In this document: piece after piece, positions 47,818 through 59,639 of the stretch
Layout of the letters: every line of letters starts with the position of its first letter
Numbering within the stretch: the stretch's first letter is position 1
NCBI GenBank assembly: GCA_002633005.1
Contig: NMRA01000217.1
Coordinates: 497,952 to 561,951 of the forward strand
Reading direction: 5' to 3'
Origin: Phoronis australis
Lineage: Eukaryota > Phoronida > Phoronidae
DNA: 64,000 nt
Made by a program: the position numbers and the translations under genes
The notes under the pieces: generated by a model
The model's database searches: none
What the model saw: only the letters and a program-made list of their open reading frames with translations
Told to the model about the DNA's origin: nothing

Positions 47818-48817
47818 ATGAAGCGCCAAAGGGTCCTTAAACGAGTACTTTTCTGCGCGTTGAAATGTTCACCAATCAACGCGTAGTTTTACTTAATCAA
47901 AGCGTAAATTTGCTTTAATCAACGCACTGAATTAGTTCCTATTTAACGATAATCGTTCTTCTCTTATTCTTTGCACACTTTTGCTTAATAAACGTGTAGT
48001 TTTGCTTAGTCAACGCGTAGTTTTGCTTAATCAACGCGTACTTTTGCTTAACTAACGCGCTGAATTAATTCCTAAATGACCATCGTTCTGATCATATTTT
48101 ATGTGCACTTTTGCGTAATTAACTCGTAGTTTTATTTAATCAGCGCGCTGAACTAGTTATTCGTTACGTCCAGTCAAAAACAAGTTTACATTCAGTACGT
48201 AATGGCGCTGTCTGCAACATTCTTCAAAAATTGTCTTGCACCCATATACGTGTAGAAAGTCTTCCGTCAGTTTGAGATTTGAGAGCACGGGCATGATTGG
48301 GCTATACATGTATGAACTGACTAAAAGTACACGTTGAATAAGCAATTCGAATGTATTGTGATGACGTGTCAAGGAAGTAGATAACGCAATTTGGGCCGGG
48401 AAATAAGAAGAGGCATGCCGCCATACTGGGTCCAAAACGTCAGAATGACGCCTTATACGAATGTAAAGCATGGGCTTTAAGTAAAACTACGCGATGACTA
48501 AGAAAAAGTGCGCGTTGAATAAGAACTGCCTCCCGTTCAGTAACGCTAGGACCTCGTTAAAAAGCAAGACTTCGTGAGATTACGTGAGATATTGCAGTGC
48601 ATTTTAAATGAGAACACGTGACTTTGACTAGGTTTTAGCTAGGTCCTAGCGTAGGTCCCAGCGTCTACTGAACGCACGCCAGCACAATGATTGTCTAAGA
48701 ACTAATTCAGCGCGTTGATTACTCAACACTACGCGTTGATTAAACAATACTACGCATTGATTAAGCACATTTCAACGCGCAGAAAGGTAATAGTTTAAGA
48801 ACCCTTTAGCGCTTCAT
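47818..48817. mobile_element. Fold-back element 2 with 21-bp subrepeats
   Basis: Exactly 1000 bp from atgaagcgccaaaggg to ccctttagcgcttcat. The outermost 70 bp of each arm are nearly perfect reverse complements. Both arms then consist of degenerate copies of a unit of about 21 bp (ttttgcttaatcaacgcgta) in opposite orientations. The middle, about 48150-48470, is unrelated to the arms. The right arm is interrupted by a MITE (48527-48680). No coding capacity was recognised. Confidence 0.8.
48527..48680 (+). mobile_element. MITE-B, copy 1, nested in fold-back element 2
   Basis: It begins cctcccgttcagtaacgcta and ends with ctactgaacgcacgcc, giving an imperfect terminal inverted repeat CGTTCAGTA..CGCTAGGACCT. 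The interior is shared with copies at 51958-52032, 59452-59611 and 61071-61221 (gagattacgtgagatattgc). Confidence 0.75.
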
Positions 48818-48939
48818 AAAAATGTTTACAGCCTTCCTTTGACAGTTGCGGAGTGTTTTGCGCTAGCGCGTTGAGCCTGTTGACATCCAACCTGCAATCC
48901 CATTGATATAAGCAAATAAAAATTGTCGATTAGTTCAGG

Positions 48940-49500
48940 GGCAGTTTTAAGAAACATTTCGGTCTTAAATTAGACAGAAATCGGACTAACTTAAGACCAA
49001 ACTGTAGCCACGTTTCATAATTTTCTCCAAGACGGCAAAATCAAGACCCGATCGGATTTTGGTCTAAACGACCAAACATGACGACTGTCATCGCTGCTAA
49101 CTTTTGAGGAAGAAATTTCCTTGATGTTTTGCGCATTTCTTTACAACTTAGTGATACCAGACACTATCAGATTGGAGATCGTCTGCTTTTCTTTCGAGAA
49201 CCGAGAAAACACTAGATACAAAGCAATGCGAATTACATGTGTAGTATCTGCACACCTGAAGTGATGTTCTCCATTGATACACAAAACTGAATTTTGCACA
49301 TTGCCTCACATAGATTGGTGAATTGGCAACAAGTGTGCAACACCGATTAATTTCTGTCTAAGTTACCGAAAACTGACTGTGTTCATGAAACGGTCATATC
49401 TGAATTTTCGTCTTCGGTCTAAACTTTGCTTATCCTGAACTTTGGTCTTAACTTAGAATTAAGATAAGATCTTAAATTTTCACTTATCCTTAACCCAAGG
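48940..49500. repeat. Decayed repeat related to part of R2
   Basis: It holds cggtcttaaattagacag at the left and ttttcgtcttcggtcta at the right. The segment 49300-49430 is a weak match to 1040-1210 and 27555-27730. Probably an old non-autonomous element; the boundaries are vague. Confidence 0.4.
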
Positions 49501-50599
49501 GAAAACTAAACCTTCTTCTTCTTAAGTCGTTGCTATATAAGCATTTCCGGTATTCTTACTGTAGAGCTTTTGTATGTGCGCCCAACTCCACCGACAACAG
49601 TCAACTAAAACGCGAATGGTGACTTGAAAGAAGCCGGCGCTAAAGGAAACTGACATAGGAAAATATTATGTCTAATAGTGAGACCCGGGAAGTAGCTCTA
49701 TATTTGTTAGACGGTAACCCTTCGGAAAATACATTACAATATAGGTCGTGATGAGGGTTTGCTTAGTTGCAAATATTTTCCTACGGCACAACATCATCGT
49801 GATGTCTGGCCCTTTGGTTTTGAATGACAACGCGTGAATTTATAATTGTGGCTTCAAAAGTAGGCCCATTTGCTTGAATTTTATTTTCTTCCGAAGGTAG
49901 GTCCATGGGCGTAAATTTGGGAGATAGGACTTTTTGCTGAAGATATTGATTGGCCGTACTGTACACTCAGCATGTTTACACCCATGAGCCTCATGTTAAT
50001 ATAGGCAACAAAATTTATTCGCTGTTTGAACGAGTTTTGCTCAAAGATTTCAGACGTCTAGTAGACAAGCGTAGATATATGGTTGTAAAAAATCTTCCCC
50101 TTATGTCCATAGTAGCCATATTGAAGTGAGGTTTTGAGATGATCCACCAGCTTTGCGCTTGTCGGTATATCTGCAGAAGACAACTTATGAATAATATATC
50201 GTGGAAAAAGCGGCCAAACTCATCCAGTGTGACTTGTGAATTCCCTAAACCTCCAACAACATGTCCAATAGGTCCATGAGAAATCTAATGTCTCTTGTAA
50301 CCCGCTGTTGGAAATGTCGACCACCATTGTCCATCATTCACTAAAAGGTGACTCATTATGAATCGACGGTGAATGTTTAGATCGCTACGCTGAAGCACCT
50401 GTACTCTGCACTATACAACTACATGTACATGTATCACAGCTACCTGTATACAGTAGTTCACGGCGTCTAAGTCACGAAAGATTTGGCGTTTCACGCTAAC
50501 CTGCTTCACGAGATCGATTATGTTTTTCGTGTTAGACTTAATTACGTAAGACTTTTTATGTTTCGCTGAAAATGTCTTTGTTTAGGAACTCAATCTCCG
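49501..50599. other. No gene seen
   Basis: AT-rich sequence. Nothing recognised. Confidence 0.35.
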
Positions 50600-51960
50600 G
50601 TTGGCCGATCTGCATAGGCACACACATGTCGAGAGCTCTTCGCATTCTGGTAACCAGTAGAAAACCTCAACACCATGAAAAGTTGTCACTAACTCCGTTT
50701 TACGTCTTTCTACCAACGTGCTGGCTTGGATATATATTTTCTTTCTAACTTTATGAATGAGTTTTTAAATGTCTGCTGAAAACTTCAGGTGACTATCGAT
50801 TTCATTCAGACCACATGTTTTCTTCTTCTGGTAGGACTTCCCAACTGTCATCATCAACGTCGCCGTAAGGTTATGTCTCTTCTAGCCATGGTACATTTTT
50901 TACGTTAAGCAGCGGCGAGTACACCAGCAACTCATCTGGCACTGGAACATTTTTCTCTTCCGCATAGCAAAAATTTAGAACGCAGTCTACGCAATTTACA
51001 GCTTGATGAATCGATTCCTCAACTTAGCTCAAAGAATCAGCCAAGTAAGTAGCTGTTACCTTCGAAGAAAAAAATAACCCAGATCCAGTTTTTCAAGGGT
51101 TTCAAGCTAACTGAATTGTATTTTTAGAGTGATTTACATGCACATACAATGCATCTCGATCAAAATGAATTGTGAAATCTGTACCATCACTCATCAAGTC
51201 GCATGTTCTTTTAACAACACCAGTAACTGTAAAACATTATTCTCTATGTGTGAGCGCCTCAAGTACCTCTGATGCTTTATCAAATAAATTGCTTTTAATG
51301 TCGCATCCACCATTTACATTGACGTTTACCAGAAACATTCTCTCGACATTTATTCATGTACACTCGAGTTTGTAACTACACCCACGATTTGTATAAACTG
51401 GACAACTAACTCTGTGGAAATCACTTCCTGTTGAGGGTCTGATGTGCAAAGCATTTCATTTTCCAAATATTTTGCTGCATCCAATAGCTCTTCTGCTTCA
51501 CCAGGTTCAAGAATTCTATACGTGTCTCTTACACTTTCGCTGGTTACCCGAACTCTTTTACTGAAACCGCAGTACAGGGGCGGATCCAGGATTTTGAGTT
51601 AGGGTCGGGAGAGGGAGCAGGAAGAGTATTGGCCATAATTTTGCCCGTCAAACATTCGCATCCTCGTACTGCCAATTGGAATCTGGGAGAATTTCGGGGG
51701 GGGGGCATAGCCCCCTTGGCCCTCCCTTAAATCCGCCACTGAAGTACATGTATTCATGTATGCTGCTTATTCCACATGGGTTATTCCAAGCTAGGTGCAC
51801 CACCTGGTGTTACATAACTTCTTCTCGACAAGTGTTTCTTAGATTACGGTTTGGTTTCGTGGGTGTTAGTTCAATATCTTCATTTAGAACCAAGCTAGCC
51901 ATCAACAGCTGTCTCACGGCGAGAAAAACCAATCCAAATACACAGGCTCTAATTGAAAAT
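50600..51960 (-). pseudogene. Decayed coding remnant on the minus strand
   Basis: Several protein-like stretches follow one another on the minus strand, joined only by frameshifts and stops. From high to low coordinates: a hydrophobic leader containing ACVFGLVFLAVRQLLM (about 51940-51890); a MITE; a frame with ILEPGEAEELLDAAKYLENE (about 51540-51470); MFLVNVNVNGGCDIKSNLFD with one internal stop, then TGVVKRTCDLMSDG (about 51340-51200); VEESIHQAVNCVDC and PDELLVYSPLLNVKNVPWLE (about 51040-50890); and YGDVDDDSWEVLPEEEN just below. Composition and repeated readability over more than 1 kb argue for a former gene. Adhesion-receptor GAIN-like sequence was considered but is not established. The MITE insertion (51575-51741) is one of its breaks. 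Confidence 0.4.
51575..51741 (-). mobile_element. hAT-like MITE, copy 4, in the decayed gene
   Basis: It runs from caggggcggatccagg to aaatccgccactg, 167 bp, in the same orientation as 25421-25574. Nested in the minus-strand remnant. Confidence 0.8.
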
Positions 51961-52032
51961 ACGCGGCAATATCTCAAGTAACCTCGTGAAGTCTTGCTTT
52001 TCCAGCGAGGTCATTACGAGGTCGTAGCGTTG
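51958..52032 (-). mobile_element. MITE-B fragment, copy 2
   Basis: It matches only one half of the full MITE-B (aatatctc.cgtaa..tcgtgaagtcttgctttt, then gtcgtagcgtt). Truncated. Confidence 0.6.
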
Positions 52033-54772
52033 TTGATGTTTTGCACCCCTTATTCTGCCACCAGTTTTATGTTTTGTGGGTGTACCGGTTGAAGTAATAG
52101 TCGTTGCTCGTGTAGTATAAGGCAGCCTTTACAATTTAATCTGCTTGTTTTAGTCGTTTGGCATCCTGGTCTTTAATCATTCTATCTGAACGCTTCAGCG
52201 TGACCTGTCTTGCTTCTGTTCATTCTTCAAAATGGCACCTGAGCGCCATATTTCATTGTTTAAGCATTCAATGATGGAAACAATTCCGTAAAGTATTTCC
52301 GGCCACATTGAAGTTTGCCCCTTAGCGGCCAGGTGCCGGCGACTTCGTAAAAGCACCTGAAAATAAACAAGGAACACAAATTTGATAACGGATAGACAAA
52401 AATGCGATCTCTGGCAAGAATATGATAGGCCAAAAAAGTGGGGCTAGAAATTTAATCAAAAATAGTCATCTAAGCAGTAAATCTGTAATATCTCGAGAAC
52501 GGTAAGTCGTAGCGAGATATCCGATAGCGCTTGAGATGATCTATCTACAAACCAGATTTCACACAGTTCCGTCAAGGGTGGCCGAAGACATGGCTCACGA
52601 ACTTAATTAATTGGAGGACAGTCATGTAAAATTCTCGGATTCTGACTCGAGAACTGTAACACCTGTTTAAAAACAAGTGGCGCGTTGCTGAAAGCTTTAT
52701 GAAATGATCTACTGACTTAAAAAATTAGAAAAATCCCTTTTGAGACAACGGAGCAACTGTATGTGTTTGCGAACAAAAATAGTGAAATATAGCCTCCCTA
52801 ATTATCTTGTTTACCGTTTCAACCAAAAACAATAGGATTCGAGCCATCCACTAGACACGTGTGTAAATTTCACTTTGATTGGCAGCATGCAAACAAAGAA
52901 AAAAAATATGAAAAAAAAACAGAAACGTGAACAAATTTCCTTTTAGCAAGAAATAACAAGAAAAAGGAGACATAGAACAAAAAGTTAAGATCTCGAAGGA
53001 GCACGTTTTTCTAGATTTTGCAGTCCTTCATTGGCTGCTTAAGATACATATTTCTTATTTTTGGTGTCACGAGAATTCGATCAACTGATGCCCATAATGT
53101 AACGAAAGTAATGTCTTCAGTCACTGTCGTGCTGGAATGCCTGTGTATACCATAGGAGGATTTACGCAGGGCTGGATTATCCACATCTGACAAGACCAGA
53201 AAAACGTCCAACATGTCACGTTTATTCTTTTATTCGTACCCGACCATTAGTCCTTGGGAAATAGCGTTTCGGCATCTTTGCCACATCCTGGATCCGGCAA
53301 TGTATAAGTACCTACAGACGTGGAACACATCAGTTTCACTGAGTAGATAAGTTTTACTCTTCGTGTGTTATGCCGCTTGTATAGCCAAGTAAGTCATGGG
53401 TGAGAACAGTGATTTTCTCATACCAGCCACTGCAGGGAAGTGTATGAGCACATCACCGTACCATTTTTAACTGACCAGAACCAAGTATGCTATTTTTAGA
53501 GGGAAATCGTTGGAGAGAGGAAAAAGGTCGACGTGCGTTTGGTACATGTCTATAGTTATGGACAACCTTTCACAAAAATGATCTACAGGCGTAACTTTGA
53601 CGCAAGACAATTTATCGTCCGCTAAGGCTCATCGTTAACACATGATCTTTGAAAAAGCAAGGTCAAATCATGTAACAGCATTTGGCGCAAAATGCCAGCA
53701 AATCTCAGGAGACCTCATGCCTAGTTTATAAAAACAGGATTATTCACTTTAATATTAAGACACTTAGCTAACACGAACATTCCTGTTGTCAATTAACGGA
53801 TGCTTTGCTGTAACAACAAGGAAACATTTTTCTGTTCTCAATGGAATATAAGTGCATGATACCATTTTTTTGCACTGACAAGTTCAAAACCAACGTAAAA
53901 CAAAAAAATGTGTTGTCCTTGAGACAGGGTTGAGCTAAGGACTATAGCATTTTTGAGACGAAAAATTAGAGATTCAGGCAATGTGTTTACTTGGAAAATA
54001 CTGCATTATCTCCCTCGAGGATTGGTCGCTTCTGTTTTGCAGCACGTACAGTGTACTTCAAATGCTCGAAACGACAACTGAAAACAATTTAGTCACTCCA
54101 GTAGTGGCCCCAGACAACCGTTCCAAGCTATTGAAGACGTAGCTACAACCATTATCTTCAACTTTCTGTACCCTTGGCCTATTTTATCAGTGATGGCGAC
54201 AATACCATCCAACAGCAATCACCAGCAGCTCCTTGGTTCGCCGTTCTATATCGATGAATGCCGCTCACTCAGCTGTCCCGGCCACTAAAAACAAAAAAAC
54301 GTGAATCGCCCACGATCGTGTAGTAAAAGTTTGGAGCATCGTGACCACAACTGCAACTGTCAACGCGCGTTCATGTACATGTAACTCCTTCAACACACAA
54401 AGAGTAGTAATCACGTTTGGCTCACTCTTCGAGGGCGTTAGATGCCGTTACCGGTCCGCAACAAATGCTGTCCACCCGCAAATTTGCATTTACAGTGTAC
54501 ACGTACGAAAGACAGCTGGGAGCAATCAACACGAAATAGCTGATGGGTTTCAAGTGTACATGTAAACAGTACGACTTACACGGCAGCACGTGACACCGCG
54601 GCATCCATGTTTGACACTGGTCTAATAGGTAAAGCGAGTTGCTCTCGATCAGTTGCTCCAATTACACAAGTGGTGCACGGCGAAAAAATCATCTTTCACT
54701 ACGCTTACGCAATTGCGTATATGCGGGTGATCCTCTAGCATTCCAAATGGTTTGGACGTTAGGCCTACCCTC
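52033..54772. other. No gene supported
   Basis: Minus-strand stretches near 52060-52230 look weakly protein-like (TGGRIRGAKHQQRYDL, TLKRSDRMIKDQDAKRLKQ) and could be a further part of the decayed gene. The rest shows nothing. Confidence 0.3.
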
Positions 54773-55175
54773 TGACACAGCGCCACCTTTTCTGAAAAGT
54801 GGCCCTGTGGAAATATGATGAACGACACACGGAATATTCCGTGTGTGGACAACAATGCGCTTGCTTGGTCGGAAGTTTATGGATTACATCGCCACCACTT
54901 ACAATCGCCTTCAATGTACTGTACTTGTTTGGGGTTAGCCACGGGATCGGGGTTCCTGTGATTTTGTTTACTCCGATCACTATCCGTCTTAATAAATTGC
55001 AATTATTCAAGTCAAAGGTGGTCGCCATATTACGTAACAGTAAACTGAAAGGGGTTTCTCAGATTTCAACCAATGGGAATGACTGAAAATTATGACGTCG
55101 GTTTCATTACTTTAACCAATAAGAAGCCATGATAAACAACATTCCACAATGCAACCTTTCGTAGCACTGTGAATG
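54773..55175 (+). repeat. Repeat R9, copy a
   Basis: About 400 bp matching 58014-58435 in the same orientation: aaaagtggccctgtggaaa, cggaagttt, acagtaaactgaaaggggtt and atgacgtcggtttca. It contains CCAAT and gacgtc motifs and ends in a partly decayed hairpin. Confidence 0.8.
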
Positions 55176-58013
55176 AGTGTATTTGGACGTTCGCTATTGT
55201 TTATGCGAGCATGCGCAGACAATCTTCGTGTAAAGACTCATGCTGATCCAGTTTGGGATCTAATGTCGTATGAAAGCGCAAGTCGCTTCGTGACATCTCA
55301 TGGGCGGCGCAGCACTGAAAAAGTGGAAGCTATAGCCCCCCAGCCCCCTACGGTGCGCCCCCTATGCAACTGACACCGTAACAACTGTCTTTCGTGTAAA
55401 CGTGACTATATTGAAACGAGATGATTGGCTCACGGATGTGGTTTTCTTGGTACATTAAGGCGCTCAGGCCACCACCTATTGCTCATGACTTGACTCGGAA
55501 ATTGACGAGCCACGTGCCTTAGTTCTATTAATATTCCCAGCTTCACGCGATTTGTGTGTGCCAATTTTCGCCTCGTATCCCTAGAAATTTTCTTGGTTAA
55601 GATCGCAGACGTTCTTTTCTCATAAAGCACAGTTCTCCCGCGACATCATATTATTGGCCAGGCACATTTTCTTAAAAACGTGACTCACAAAAGTATACAT
55701 GAAGTTCAAATTCACGAGCTACAGTCCACTGAGCTTGCAGATAAACTATCCACGAATCCGAATCTGGAAACTGCGGTTCACGAGAAAAGAAACACGTTAG
55801 TGTGAAAAAGACAGCTCTGCGTGAGAAAGGAAATTCGCCAGCTGTGAAATAACAGTATTCCTGGAAAAGAACGTTGTTCGTGAGAGAGGAGGACGGTCTT
55901 GAATTCTTTCTTTCTAGTGCCAAAGCTTTTTAACTTTAAATGTTAAATTGATGGATTGCCACAGTTGGGTTAATTTCAATTCGAGGCAGTATTTCATTAT
56001 TTCTGTTTGATAATCAAATTAGTGCCAATAAACATGCGCAATAGGTACGGTAGTGTTTCTCAAAATTTAGTTGAGAAGTTCAAAAAATTAAACAGGTTAC
56101 TTCAAAAAGTGTAATGCTCTTAAATGAGCTGTAAGTAAAAGACATGTTCAATTATCTGAGGTTTAAAGCACACGATTGGCACCGATCGAGGCAGAAAACG
56201 TTGAAAATGGCGGAAATAGCAGAGAGCGCAAGATAGGACCAACAAAACATATCCCGAGTACCAGTGTTTAAATTAATTTACCTACAAGGTTTCCCTTCAA
56301 TGTTTGGTCAGTTACAGTCAGTTTTTTCAGACTGGCCAATGAAAATGATTTTACTTGGCTTTGCATTTTGTGATAGCACCTGCTTTGGAAGTCATACGGT
56401 AAAGATGTCTAGAGTGAAATTTCAGAGTCTAATAGTGTGAGAAATTAAAGGCCTAAAAAGCCAAATCGAGTGTCAGTTTTTTAGTTAAACATAATTTGGA
56501 ACTGAAAATTAATGTTTTTGGGTGTATCGCACCATCTTTTGATTGATGTTCAAACTTTCTAAAAATATTGGAAATTGTACAAGTTTTCATTTGCAAACTA
56601 CGGATTTTTAATACGAATATACAGGTAAGCGTTTAATGGGTTTACTGCCCTGAAAAAGCATTGATAACAGTACAGCTTTTATGTGGTATCGTTGTTTCCT
56701 AACTAAGCATGTATCACCGGGGTAACTTCTCGTACACCAGGTGAAACTCGTGCGATTATGTTGCTATTGCCATCTCCACTCAGCATACATGTACATTCGC
56801 ATGTGCCATGGTTTCAACGGTCTTGCACATGTAGAATCTAATCACGGTAAGAAATATTAGGAGACTGATTTATGAGAGTACACTGTAAAACGAATGATAC
56901 GAGAAGCGTTTTATTCAGCTAAATATGGCGAGGGGTAGCCTTAACCTACACTTCAGATCTCCAGTGTAACGAAATTCACTTTACAAAAGGACTTTGAGAA
57001 TATTTTTGTTCAAGATAAACATTATTTTATAAGGTGAATATCCGGCATGGGAAATTGAAGCACGCGTAACGAGAGGAGAAATCCAGAATGCTTTCTTTAT
57101 ACTTGTTGTAAAATAAAAAGACAATATTCAGAGAGCGTGAAATTCAATAACATCTCGAGTGTTTCCGGAGCAGTGTTCTATCGTGTCTTGATATCCGCCG
57201 CGTGTTCATTAATAGTCTATAAACTGCGGCAAATTATATCGGTTCGGAATTAACTAGTTAATCAAATTCGCTAGAACGAATATTGGGGTTAATATCAAAT
57301 CAGTTTGAACATCGGAGCTCTTGACACCCGTCAATCAAGGGTAAGATCTGAAAAGAATTTCCATTATTCAGAGGGCCACTAAAGCAACATTACGCATTGT
57401 TTGCATTTTCGCCATCTTTTCGAGAATACTGACCGGAGAACCGTCAGCGTTACAAATGACGTTAAGCAAACGAGGACAGAAAGTGCTTTCCTTGCGTTAG
57501 AGAACTGCACATACGCAGTCGTATGTTTTAGTTAAACCCAACATGTTATTTTGTTAAGAAATCGTCGCCTGAAATTAAAGAAACAACTAAAAAGGCAATA
57601 TTTCGATTTGGTTATGCTTCGTCGGATAGGCCATGTCATGCAATATTCACGTATTTGCGAAATTGGCTTGTGTCCATCTTGCAGACTTTTGTTTTCACTC
57701 GTTTTATAAAAAGACGAACTACTGTAATATAGCAGATTTTTTTTGTAACATCTCCCCCTTGTCTTAAGGTCTCAGAGTTCCCTCTTCGTTAGAAAATGCA
57801 TGCTCAGGTAGAGATTTCAACCAGAAAAGGCACACTCAGTTCAGTCGCAAGGCGAATCTAGGCGCGTAGAAACCTGCTCAATTAGAGCGACACGTCTCGT
57901 ATACACCTTCCATGATTGTAATGTCGCACATGGGCTACATGTTGTACGTAAGCTTCCAATGAAATTATCCTTAAGATACGCGCGCTCCCGTAGTGCAGCG
58001 CTACTTAACCCCC
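55176..58013. other. No gene seen
   Basis: It includes the short repeat at 55300-55372 (partner of 6590-6665). A large AT-rich block follows, without a recognised feature. Confidence 0.35.
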
Positions 58014-58435
58014 TGACACAGCGTTACCTGCACTGAAAAGTGGCCCTGTGGAAACATGGTGAACGACACACGGAACTCCGTGTGTGGGCATCAATGCGCA
58101 TGCTTGGTCGGAAGTTTTTCGATCATATCATCGCCACTTGCACATGCCTTGTATGCACTATACTTGTTTGGGCTTAGCTACGGGATCGGAGTACCCCTGA
58201 TTTTGTTTACTTCTTGAGTGCCCGTTTTAATAAATTTCAACTATCTAAGTCAAACGCGGTCGCCATACTACCTACATGTAACAGTAAACTGAAAGGGGTT
58301 ATTCAGATTTTACACGAATGGGAATGGAGTGACTGAATGTTATGACGTCGGTTTCATAATATTACTTTAAATAATGAGAAGCCATGATAAACAACATTTC
58401 ACAGTGCTACCTTTCGTAGCACTGTGAAAGAGTGC
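58014..58435 (+). repeat. Repeat R9, copy b
   Basis: Partner of 54773-55175 with several indels. It ends in the perfect hairpin described next. Confidence 0.8.
58397..58429. repeat. Perfect 14-bp hairpin ending R9 copy b
   Basis: The arms tttcacagtgctac and gtagcactgtgaaa are exact reverse complements around the 5-base loop ctttc. In copy a (about 55143-55174) the right arm and loop are kept but the left arm differs at three positions. Confidence 0.95.
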
Positions 58436-59062
58436 AGCGCTACCATTGCTGTGAGATCAGCATTGACAGTGCCCGCTGCTTGTCTCTAGTGCGACTCAGA
58501 CACGTTTTGCGCGGCGTTGGCTTATTGCCATCTTATAAGGTACAGGCGCCATTAATGGAGACTTTCAATTTAGTTAACAATAGCTTGATCTGTTATAAAT
58601 CCCCACAGGAGTCGCCCCAGTGGGATATCTGCGTTTTTCTCTACAAACCTCGCCGGTTGGCAGAAACATTTCAAGGTTTGCTTTATCGGTTCAATGAAAG
58701 CTTGATAGGTGCACAATGCACTCAGTACGCTCATGAAGTACATGTACGACGGCGACTGCAACCTGAAATCACTAATCATACAGCATATATAAATCACCGC
58801 ATCATACAGCTTGAAATCAGTTGTTGAACTTTTGACATAAGTATTGTAAAAAAATATAAACCGCACTGCCATATCACTAACCGGAAGCTGATTTCAGCTT
58901 AACTCACAGAAAAAACACCGGATTACATCAAAACAGTATTACATAAAAGCTAAAAAACAGAAGCTAAGACGACTTTCCTATTCATTTTTTCAGTGAAACA
59001 AAATAAAACTCTTTATCCATCGAAACACTCAAAAGTTTGAGAAAAAAATGAAAACTCATCAC
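58436..59062. other. No gene supported
   Basis: A plus-strand frame (ATG at 58555, stop at 58827, 90 codons) begins after the hairpin. It has no known domain, and its upstream extension opens with GTG. Confidence 0.3.
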
Positions 59063-59292
59063 AAAGTCTGCTAAATGGGTAAGCGTGACCTATGCTTTAG
59101 GTCAGTTACACAACAGTAGCGAAAGACCACCCACCAAGAATCATAATATCTAATCTTTGCACCGTGAGTATGAGATTCAGTTAAATCCCGCTTTCATCAC
59201 TTAAGTGGAAGCCAATGATCCATTAGCAGCTTAAAAAACGAGGATTGATTGAAATCACCAAAACAGGATTTAGTATCCTTTGGAATATTTCA
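59063..59292 (+). repeat. Repeat R7, copy b
   Basis: Diverged partner of 25935-26160. Confidence 0.55.
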
Positions 59293-59451
59293 AAACAATG
59301 CGTGATTCATAATGTTTTCTAGAAAATCTATCATCCGAGAGCCAACGAATATCGTGAAAAGAATTCACTAGGAGGCGCTAGTAAAGAGCCACGGCTGAAG
59401 AATACAAGGCATTCAGGGCTATCACCGTAGTTATGCCCGTGATCAAAGTTC

Positions 59452-59611
59452 TGCCTCCCGTTCAGTAACGCTAGGGCCTCGCTAAAAACCAAAATATCGC
59501 GAGATTACGTGAGATATTGCCGTGTACTTTAAATATGAACTTGTAAACTTTGGCTAGATTTTCGTTAGGTCCTAGCGTAGGTCCTAGCGTAATTGAACGC
59601 TGACGCACGCC
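59452..59611 (+). mobile_element. MITE-B, copy 3
   Basis: It runs from ctgcctcccgttcagtaacg to gaacgctgacgcacgc, about 160 bp. Same orientation and interior as the copy at 48527-48680. Confidence 0.75.
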
Positions 59612-59639
59612 TGTTCTCAGCCTAGTTAGGTAATAAATT

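Noticed and set aside
47840-48140. CRISPR-like array of repeats
   Set aside because: Units are degenerate, lack distinct spacers, are mirrored in a fold-back structure, and the genome is eukaryotic.
58432-58827. 131-codon plus-strand frame after the R9 hairpin
   Set aside because: It opens with GTG; the part from the ATG at 58555 is 90 codons without a known domain, and the matching place after R9 copy a has no similar frame.
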